From the NCBI GenBank assembly GCA_027596945.1, contig JADGJH010000817.1:1-14159 (forward strand): 14,159 bases of DNA, read 5' to 3'. Position numbers and translations under genes: made by a program. Shown here one piece after another: positions 8,477 through 14,159 of the stretch. Below the pieces are notes generated by a model. It was not told where the DNA came from. It searched no databases and was given only the letters and a program-made list of their open reading frames with translations. Position 1 is the stretch's first letter, and each line of letters starts with the position of its first letter. The stretch is from Physocladia obscura (lineage: Eukaryota > Chytridiomycota > Chytridiomycetes > Chytridiales > Chytriomycetaceae).

Positions 8477-9165
8477 TGTTTAAAAACATTCATTATTTAT
8501 TCCCCACTTGCAGTTGCAAATGGAATAAAACTTGCATATTGACTGCAATCTCCTTGAATCTTGTTAGGCCACACAATTTTGACACTGACAATTGCCTTGA
8601 ACTGTGAGTTGTCATTCTGTAATTTTATTTGCATTTTGTCAACATTCATTATATTTTGCCAGCTGTAGCCATTATCATTCATTTAATACTCAAAATCATT
8701 TACCCATGTTTGAACAGATTTAAGTGTCAGCAAACTAGTGCAAGCAATAGTGATAGTCTTTGTGTGTTTAAAGCTGAGAGTATTTTTATGTTGTAGAATA
8801 AACTTACTGTGCAATGACTCTGCTGACCATCCTACTTCCCCATAAAATCTCTCGTTGTGTCTTGTAACCAAATTAATAAAGTCTATACATGAGGTTGGAG
8901 AATGGCACAAAGCCCACATCTTTGTAAATGCTACAAAAACAGCCTCCTCTTCACCTGTGAACTTTTGACTGCAATTTGTTTGTCCTGGATGACTTTCCAT
9001 GCACCTATACACAGATCTAGTAGCCTCCTTTGACATATAAACAGATTCACTAACAGATTCAGCTGCTTTGCTGAGTGAGATTTTGTTATTTACCAAATTT
9101 GAGATTCCTTCAGAATGACTTGGTTTTGCTCTGAGCAGGCTGCAACTTGCATGAGATGTGTGCAA
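8477..9165 (-). pseudogene. N-terminal part of a HTH_psq/DDE_1 (pogo-like) transposase, truncated
   Basis: Minus-strand frame of about 225 residues. It starts with a Psq-type helix-turn-helix (ISNLVNNKISLSKAAESV), followed by QKFTGEEEAVFVAFTKMW and a GWSAESLHSKFILQHKNTLSF segment like the second (CENPB/Tc5-type) DNA-binding helix. A TAA at 8683-8685 interrupts it. The catalytic core then begins with IMNVDKMQIKL, where the first Asp (8638-8640) sits in the N-x-DET position with ET changed to KM. FIPFATASGE follows, matching the usual 'IPFVxAxG' strand. A TAA at 8497-8499 and then loss of similarity near 8477 mark where the foreign block begins. No ATG heads the frame; an ATG near 9173 is out of frame. 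The remainder of the gene is at 3590-4145. Confidence 0.6.
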
Positions 9166-9249
9166 GACAGTGCCATTTCAGATAATACTATGACTTATGA
9201 TTAAAATTTGACACAGATTGAGTTTTATTGAAAAAATGAATCATTATCA

Positions 9250-9293
9250 TTGGTTGTTTGAGAAATTTTTTGGTTGGAAAAGAAAGTTTACTC
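9250..9293 (-). repeat. Right terminal inverted repeat of the 5.9-kb element
   Basis: On plus it ends GGAAAAGAAAGTTTACTC; the reverse complement matches 3375-3418 with four mismatches in 44. It is followed by AAT and the displaced MITE end. Confidence 0.8.
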
Positions 9294-9316
9294 AATTCCT
9301 TGTTGTAAAATCTCTC
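9294..9316. mobile_element. Displaced outer end of the MITE right arm
   Basis: AATTCCTTGTTGTAAAATCT(CTC) is the reverse complement of the MITE start at 1281-1301 with two transition differences in 21 bp. It directly continues the right arm that breaks off at 1467, once AAT is counted as duplicated. Outside it TAT (9317-9319) matches TAT at 1276-1278. Confidence 0.65.
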
Positions 9317-9954
9317 TATTCAATGCTATTGTCTTTTGTTATTTGCAATCTTCACAAAAAGTATTTTGTAATTATCAAGATAGAATGGTAGTTCACAACA
9401 TCACATGTTGGACAATACAAAAGTGAAATTGTAGGTTAAAGTAAAACAGATGCATGATATATTTTGACCATTGTTGGAATTGAATAACATCACCAAAAAC
9501 AAACTGTTTTGAAACTTTTTACCCTATTTTAATTTTTTTGTGAAATAGAAATTATACAAATTATTTCTGACTATATTTGCAATAGCTCCTGTGATTCAGG
9601 TGTCTTATTTACAATTAAGGTTGTGGGTTGTTGCCAAAACCAGATTTTAGGAAATGTAAAAATTTCCAAATTTTTTTTTTTTTTTTTTTTTTTCCGGGTG
9701 CTCCTATTTAGCTTTTCCATAAATACAACTTTGGCCTCAAAAAAAATAACGGGACACGTTGCTGCATTAATGGTGTCAAAGTCCCAATTCATTTATCGTT
9801 ATTGTTGTACTGCAACTTTTTCAACAATAGGCTTCACTTGTGACGGACTTTATATCTGCAAGGCTCAGAGTTTCTGGCAACTGACTTGCACCACTTTTCT
9901 CATTTATGCTTTTTGTGTGAAAAACAGGATACTTTTTTTTTTTGCTAATTTGCT
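9317..9954. other. Intergenic region with a 23-nt T run, no gene identified
   Basis: It lies between the outermost transposon footprint and the 3' end of the SH3 gene. The main feature is an unbroken run of 23 T at 9671-9693. Read on minus this is an A run, preceded by a short open frame (MNWDFDTINAATCPV, ending in a Lys run) without recognisable similarity. A poly(A) remnant of a retroposed transcript is possible but unsupported: no flanking duplication or source gene is visible. The downstream untranslated region of the SH3 gene should also lie here; no clear AATAAA was seen close to its stop. Confidence 0.4.
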
Positions 9955-10685
9955 TCAACGCTTTTGAACAAAAGATTTTGGATAGAGTCCCTCACGCCCA
10001 TTAATTTTACCCCTGGCCCAATTGTTATCGACTGGAAATTATTGAAATAAAAAAACAGCAGGGTGAAATATTAGCTGTGATATAACGAAAGAGAGAGTAT
10101 GAATCAAAAAAAAAAGAGGGAGTGAGAAAAAAAGAAACGCAACTGTCGGCAAGAAATTCAATAGTTTCACCCTTGCGAAAGTCGAGGTCATCGGCGGTCT
10201 GGGCCCTGAAGTCTTCGATAGCCATATAAAGTGGACCACTGTTGCCAATGCTGATCTTACGGCCCATAAGACTAACAGAATGGCCTTGTCCACCACCGCC
10301 AATACGCGAAGCATCAATACCGGCCGGCACGGCAGCGATAGAGCGCGGATCGCGCCCACTTGATGCCCCTTCTAAATCGCTCTTATCGTAGAGCAAAGCT
10401 TGCATCAGCATATCTTTATCAATGTCCAGGCGCAATATATGCCATGGTTTTAGATTGTTTTTTTCACGATTCGTCACAGCATCGGAATTGTGTTTTGCGC
10501 ACACATAATGTTCGTTTGATTGGTTTGTCAGCCACCCAAAAGATCTCCTCAAAACATCACCTGTGCTCACCAAACGAATGCGTCGTGATCCATTGGTTGT
10601 TATGTAATGATTCAAGATTCCGCACTATCGAGTCGAACAGATCGTCTCGGTATGCTTTTTCGCCTCGCGTCAGCTCCTTCCCCAT
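9955..10685 (-). CDS. SH3-domain protein, SH3 at the C-terminus
   Basis: Minus-strand gene with ATG at 10683-10685 (MGKELTRGEKAYRDD) and a clear C-terminal SH3 domain. The SH3 reads AIEDFRAQTADDLDFRKGETIEFLAD in one exon (to 10144). After the 10032-10143 intron it continues IDNNWARGKINGREGLYP, then KSFVQKR and TGA (9955-9957). The ALYDY-like motif (AIEDF), the acidic RT loop, the conserved Trp and the Gly-Leu-Tyr-Pro strand are all present. SH3 domains bind proline-rich peptides in signalling and actin/polarity complexes. Upstream of the SH3 is a Gly/Ser-rich linker (SRIGGGGQGHS). The junction between exon 1 (frame of residues 1-38) and the rest is unresolved. An intron 10414-10570 or 10399-10570, or removal of 10 nt at 10561-10570, would each restore frame, giving about 153, 148 or 202 residues. 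The N-terminus matches no family I know, so no gene symbol is given. Confidence 0.75.
10032..10143 (-). other. Spliceosomal intron, 112 nt, inside the SH3 domain
   Basis: It begins GTTGCG (a weak donor) and ends with a pyrimidine-rich stretch and ATTTCCAG. Splicing in phase 1 joins EFLAD to IDNNWARG and restores a full-length SH3 fold, which is strong evidence for these sites. Confidence 0.7.
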
Positions 10686-11547
10686 TTTATTTTTGTTTCT
10701 CCGACTTCTCGCCGAAACACAATTTTTTGTGAAAATCTGGACCATTTTAAACAGTCAGGGATTTTCCAAGGAGTTTTCATCGTTGGAAAATACCAACTTG
10801 ATATTCATCAGAAAAGTCTGGAATTTTCTGAAATCTTACCGCAAATGGAATTTTTTCTTGGTGTTTGTGATCAGCATTTTGCATACCATTCTTAACTCAT
10901 TAGTTTGTATTACTTTATGTGTTCAAAACTCCGTAATAAAACAGCGCTTTACTCACAGATACCAGCTTATTAGAATAAAACTTTACGAAATCTTCATGTA
11001 CTTACTATACTCACTATGGAAAAGAGTGCGTGGATGAGTACAACTGGGGACTATTTTTTCCCGAATTTTTACATCGTTTAAATTAAACGTGCTTGGAGAG
11101 AATCGTTTGCAATTCATGAATCCCAAACATTTATCAAACTTCCGAGAATTGCCCTATTTTCGTCAGGTTCAGTTATGAAACGTCCAATGCGTTTTTCACA
11201 ATTAGCGGGAAATCGATTCGGAAACAAAAAAACCACTTCAGAGCAAAGTGAAAACTTTTGGCTGTTTTCTTTTTAATGCAGTATAAAGACTTGACAAATC
11301 CACCACATATGCAAATCATTATGGCTTAGAAAAATTTTTGATCATATGATTCCGTAGAAAGAGATAAAGCATTAAATGAAAAGGAAAAATAAAAACTTTA
11401 AAAACTTTCTCAGTTTTTTAAGACGATACGCCAACTTATTTCAACTGCTTTCAGCTTCAAACTTCAATTTGCGTTCGAAAATTTTGCATTGTGCTATTTC
11501 CCACAAGAAAAACTTTGGAATTTTTTTTTCGTTTGGTTCTGCCTATT
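10686..11547. promoter_or_regulatory. Divergent intergenic region between the SH3 gene (-) and zinc-finger gene (+)
   Basis: About 860 bp with no supported gene. The open frames here are AT-rich and resemble nothing. It must hold the start regions of both divergent genes. TATAAA at 11282-11287 is 261 bp upstream of the zinc-finger ATG and could be a TATA box, though such a match is common by chance in AT-rich DNA. A T-rich tract (11519-11529) lies just before the ATG. Confidence 0.35.
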
Positions 11548-13569
11548 ATGAAATCTGCATCAGACAATGGCCCGGGCTCAAAAGTTGGGGATGGTTCTGC
11601 TGGACACAAGGTGGAAATGGTACAAGTCGAGTCGCAAACGAAAAGCGAGGACAGTCTTGATCATAGTATCAACAATAATAATGGATACATCGTAAAAGGG
11701 CGCGACGGTGGGAAAGATAGACAAGAAGCAACAGAAACAAACATCCAAGACACTTGGCGCAATCACGATAGTGAGTTACGTAGCTCGGACTCAGTGAGTG
11801 TCGTTGCGGGCGCCAATTCGCCAGACAGCGTTACTTGGAGTAGTGGCAAAGCGTTGTTTGCGCATATGCCGCTAGATTTGGATGAAAGGCAAGATCAATT
11901 TCAACAACTTGAACTCCATTCCGCACGTGCGTCTCGGGAGGCGTCTGATAGGATTTGGAATCGGTCGCCGGGGGAGCCAGATCAAATAAGGCTGAGTGGT
12001 GGCAATTTGGCCGACAATAACAGCAAAAACATGGTTCCACCAAATCCCGCGTACTCATCAACAGCCCCTGGAATAAACCTCTCCAATACTCAACTCCCGC
12101 CGATTTCTGTTCTGCTGACAAAAGTTCAATCACAATCATTGCCAGAGTCTCATCCTCATTTAAGCCAAAGACATAGCAACACAACACAGTCATACTACCG
12201 CAGATCCTCTTCTCCATACATCCCTGTTTCGACTCAATACAATCAGAACCATTACGGCAGTACACCCTTGCACAAGTCACAGCAACAAGAGAAGATTTTT
12301 TATCCGAACGATTATCAAAAAAGTGACCATGACTATCCCTCTACTTCGAATCCTTACTATAACGAACAGTACAATCAAAAATATTATCCATTAGTGCATT
12401 ATTCTTCGGCTCAAGACTCTTTTCCAAATCAAAATCAAAAATTTTCATCGAATTTGACATTCCAGCATCAAAACCGATCGGCCGACAATTTCAACAGCAG
12501 CATTGGTGTTAGAAATTACGAAAATGAGGCTGAAAAGCGAATGAAATGGCATATGAACGCATACAACCGGTATAATACTTCACCGAATCAACAGGAGTTG
12601 TCAGAGATGGAGCACCCCGTAAATTTTAATTCAATACCAATTTTGCCACCTCCGTATACATTTCAACAAGAGCAAATGGCAGAATCGATAGAATTGAAAC
12701 AGCAACAAATATATGAGCAACAGCAAAAGCAACAGCAACAGCAACAACAAAAACAAAAACAGCAACAACAACATGCCCCACAAAATTTACAAAATTCACA
12801 ACAACTACAATCACAACGTCAGTCAAAAAAAATCCAGCAAAGACCCCAATTTCATCAACACGACAAACATACAATTCAGCAAACTCAACTGTCGCAAACT
12901 CAACAATTGATTGCTATTGATCCGCACACACACCCACCGGAACAATTTTCTGGAGCCCAAAACCCCACCATCACAACTGTCAACAACAACAGTACTTCCG
13001 CATTTATAGCAGGTACTACCACTTCAACGAGCAAAACCCCTGCGAATGCTACTTCTATTGTCACTACTGTTTTAGTCACGAACGAAGCTGGCAACATTGC
13101 TCAGATATTCAAAGAAAAGCCTTTCGTATGCACATTTTGCAGCAAATCGTTTAGCCGCAGTAACGACCTGAAACGACACAGTCTTACTCACACACCTGAC
13201 GCGAAACCGTACAGCTGCCGGTGGTGTCATAAGAAATTTTGTCGGCCTGATAGTGTTCGTAAACACGAACGACATGTTGCTGAAGGGCGTAGGGTACGAT
13301 GCACAGGAGCAGCGGCAGCAGTAGCCGCCGCCGCTGCTGCGGTCGTTGTACAGGCTTCTGCTGCTAAGGGTAAAGATAAAGGGGATGCGGTGGAAATTGA
13401 AACATCTGAAAGTGAAAGTTCTGAGAGCAGTCAGAGTGGAGATGGAGAAATGGATATGGATGGAAATGATGATGACTATAATAATGATGATGGCGATAGT
13501 TATGGGGGCGATAAAATGCGAGGTAATCCACACGTAGGTACGATTATGATGAGGACGGGCACTGTATGA
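11548..13569 (+). CDS. Glutamine-rich C2H2 zinc-finger protein, probable transcription factor
   Basis: A single-exon frame of 673 residues from ATG 11548 (MKSASDNGPGSK); the frame is open further upstream but has no ATG. The first 380 residues are disordered, rich in Ser, Asn, Gln, Tyr and Pro. A Gln-rich tract follows from about residue 385 to 450 (runs such as QQQKQQQQQQQKQK, from CAA/CAG repeats). Two C2H2 fingers lie near the C-terminus. Finger 1 has Cys528, Cys531, His544 and His548 with the TH-x5-KPY linker pattern. Finger 2 has Cys557, Cys560, His573 and His576, with only two residues between the histidines. An Ala run (about 586-600) and a Ser/Asp/Glu-rich acidic tail (about 612-660) follow. 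Fingers plus low-complexity acidic and Gln-rich segments suggest a nuclear DNA-binding regulator. Its targets cannot be inferred and no named orthologue is claimed. Stop TGA is at 13567-13569. Confidence 0.85.
   Translation: MKSASDNGPGSKVGDGSAGHKVEMVQVESQTKSEDSLDHSINNNNGYIVKGRDGGKDRQEATETNIQDTWRNHDSELRSSDSVSVVAGANSPDSVTWSSGKALFAHMPLDLDERQDQFQQLELHSARASREASDRIWNRSPGEPDQIRLSGGNLADNNSKNMVPPNPAYSSTAPGINLSNTQLPPISVLLTKVQSQSLPESHPHLSQRHSNTTQSYYRRSSSPYIPVSTQYNQNHYGSTPLHKSQQQEKIFYPNDYQKSDHDYPSTSNPYYNEQYNQKYYPLVHYSSAQDSFPNQNQKFSSNLTFQHQNRSADNFNSSIGVRNYENEAEKRMKWHMNAYNRYNTSPNQQELSEMEHPVNFNSIPILPPPYTFQQEQMAESIELKQQQIYEQQQKQQQQQQQKQKQQQQHAPQNLQNSQQLQSQRQSKKIQQRPQFHQHDKHTIQQTQLSQTQQLIAIDPHTHPPEQFSGAQNPTITTVNNNSTSAFIAGTTTSTSKTPANATSIVTTVLVTNEAGNIAQIFKEKPFVCTFCSKSFSRSNDLKRHSLTHTPDAKPYSCRWCHKKFCRPDSVRKHERHVAEGRRVRCTGAAAAVAAAAAAVVVQASAAKGKDKGDAVEIETSESESSESSQSGDGEMDMDGNDDDYNNDDGDSYGGDKMRGNPHVGTIMMRTGTV
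12703..12840 (+). repeat. CAA/CAG-rich tract encoding poly-Gln
   Basis: Mixed CAA, CAG and AAA codons inside the zinc-finger gene. Interruptions by Lys and mixed synonymous codons mean it is not a pure triplet repeat, but it is likely to vary in length between strains. Confidence 0.75.
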
Positions 13570-13979
13570 GTTAATGAATGTATAGATATTTTGGAAATGA
13601 ATGGCATAATTAAGTGAGGGTGAAAATGAGTAAAAACAGGAAAGTGAAAATGAACAGAAAATAAAATTTGTATCTTTTATTAAAGAAAGTACTATGAGGA
13701 AGCTTGAAGAAACACACCCACACATATTCAATTGTATTTCGCCCACTCTCGCAGAAGATTGCAGAGCAAGAATGAAAGTGAAAGCAAAAAAAAAAAAGGA
13801 GAAAAAAAAATTGAAGAGAAAAATTACGGGTTTTATGAGGCATAGTGACATTCTGTTTGAACCTATTTTTTGATGACCTTCATAAGTTTTCTGTTCTTTA
13901 TTTTTTTTATTAGCACTCACCTTTTTTTGTCTATTTTTTTTTTTTTTTCCCCTGTTTTTGGTCGACCAACACAAACGTC
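13570..13979. other. Shared 3' region of convergent zinc-finger (+) and SAM (-) genes
   Basis: About 410 bp with no coding signal of its own. Plus strand: AATAAA at 13660-13665, 91 bp after the zinc-finger stop, a likely poly(A) signal. Minus strand: AATAAA at 13897-13902 and at 13906-13911, about 70-80 bp after the SAM-gene stop. A-rich and T-rich runs (13786-13809, 13934-13948) lie between. Confidence 0.55.
13660..13665 (+). terminator. Poly(A) signal for the zinc-finger gene
   Basis: A canonical AATAAA 91 bp downstream of the stop codon, followed by a T-rich stretch (TTTGTATCTTTTATT). Position and context fit a cleavage signal; AT richness allows chance. Confidence 0.45.
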
Positions 13980-14119
13980 TCAAACAGGTCTTCCAGAAGC
14001 CTTTAATTTTAGGATTTTCTCGCTCAAACTTTCCCGCATTTCCGGCGTGGAGATTTCGAGTTTGGATAACAGTATGTCAATAGGAAGGTCCATGAGAATT
14101 CTTCCAGTTATTCCATGCT
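13980..14119 (-). CDS. Last exon of a SAM-domain protein gene, partial
   Basis: Minus-strand exon entered by a strong acceptor (TTCTCTTTTTTCAG, ending at 14120). It starts two bases into a codon (AG, making Glu if the previous exon ends in G), then reads HGITGRILMDLPIDILLSKL, followed by EISTPEMRESLSEKILKLK and ASGRPV with TGA at 13980-13982. This is the C-terminal half of a SAM domain: the 'ExxITGxxLLxL' helix, the hydrophobic L-x2-L helix, and the final long helix with R-x3-L-x3-I-x-L. SAM domains mediate self-association or pairing in signalling scaffolds and kinases. The domain ends about six residues before the stop. The first half of the domain and the rest of the protein lie beyond 14159, so the full architecture is unknown. 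Confidence 0.72.
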
Positions 14120-14159
14120 CTGAAAAAAGAGAATGAGGAAAATTCAGATAGTATTTTTT

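Larger units (their letters stand above)
3375..9293. mobile_element. 5.9-kb element with 44-bp inverted ends; HTH_psq/DDE_1 (pogo-like), itself interrupted
   Basis: The inverted ends 3375-3418 and 9250-9293 match at 40 of 44 positions (GAGT-G/A-AACTTTCTTTTCC...). AAT lies directly outside both ends (3372-3374 and 9294-9296) and fits a 3-bp duplication of MITE sequence. Next to each end, on the minus strand, lie the two halves of one transposase gene: the N-terminal part at 8477-9165 and the C-terminal part at 3590-4145. The native element was probably about 2 kb; the roughly 4.3 kb between the halves is later insertion or rearrangement carrying a Plavaka-like transposase. It lies directly next to the Harbinger element. 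Confidence 0.68.

Noticed and set aside
3371..9296. TA target duplication for the pogo-like element
   Set aside because: TA occurs at 3371-3372 but no TA adjoins the right end at 9293, and the MITE empty site is explained by AAT instead.
10360..11037. A 225-codon open frame on plus
   Set aside because: It overlaps the SH3 gene exons antisense and continues through AT-rich intergenic DNA; no domain, and composition unlike the neighbouring genes.
12713..12910. Plus-strand overlapping frame rich in Ser and Asn within the glutamine tract
   Set aside because: It is the frame-shifted reading of the CAA/CAG repeat (AGC/AAC codons) and has no independent support.
13072..13983. A 303-codon open frame on minus opposite the zinc-finger gene
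   Set aside because: It is antisense to the zinc-finger 3' half and its 3' region, composed of low-complexity Ile/Phe/Ser runs mirroring Asp/Glu and poly-A tracts. Only the SAM exon at 13980-14119 is a real minus-strand gene here.
1..14159. CRISPR array, rRNA or tRNA genes
   Set aside because: No regularly spaced repeats and no tRNA B-box-like GGTTCRA stretch with a matching cloverleaf was noticed by eye; the DNA is eukaryotic.

Overview
This is eukaryotic DNA: GT-AG introns of about 47-112 nt can be placed in several genes, AATAAA-type poly(A) signals are present, and the proteins include C2H2 zinc-finger, SH3 and SAM modules. The AT-rich background, short introns, compact genes and a Plavaka-like transposase point most naturally to an early-diverging, transposon-rich fungus. 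That is an inference; no marker in the window fixes the species.

The window has two halves. Bases 1-9316 are almost entirely decayed transposable-element DNA. At the far left (1-1009, minus) is a broken gene of unknown family with a clean 47-nt intron. From 1279 to 9316 there is a stack of insertions that can be read base by base. A small hairpin element (MITE) starts near 1279, breaks off at 1467 and resumes at 9294-9316. Two elements sit side by side in the break. One is a PIF/Harbinger element (about 1467-3370) with a Myb/SANT-like gene on plus and a DDE transposase on minus. The other is a 5.9-kb element (3375-9293) with 44-bp inverted ends and a minus-strand HTH_psq/DDE_1 (pogo-like) transposase. 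That transposase is itself split by a block of about 4 kb containing a decayed Plavaka-like (CACTA/CMC) transposase on plus (about 5944-8465) and some unidentified coding-like fragments.

Bases 9317-14159 are a host gene neighbourhood with higher GC in its exons. It holds a small minus-strand gene ending in an SH3 domain (9955-10685), a divergent plus-strand gene for a 673-residue glutamine-rich protein with two C2H2 fingers (11548-13569), and the last exon of a minus-strand SAM-domain gene (13980-14119) that runs off the right edge.

In the Harbinger element the Myb-like protein would normally partner the transposase at the element ends, but both genes now carry stops or frameshifts and the transposase has lost a catalytic aspartate. 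The MITE shares its terminal sequence with this Harbinger element, so it was probably mobilised by that family. No complete active mobile element, CRISPR array, tRNA or rRNA was found. No wholly new system is established; the best candidates are the nested stack with its 3-bp footprints, the odd SH3-gene junction, and the unidentified fragments inside the 5.9-kb element.
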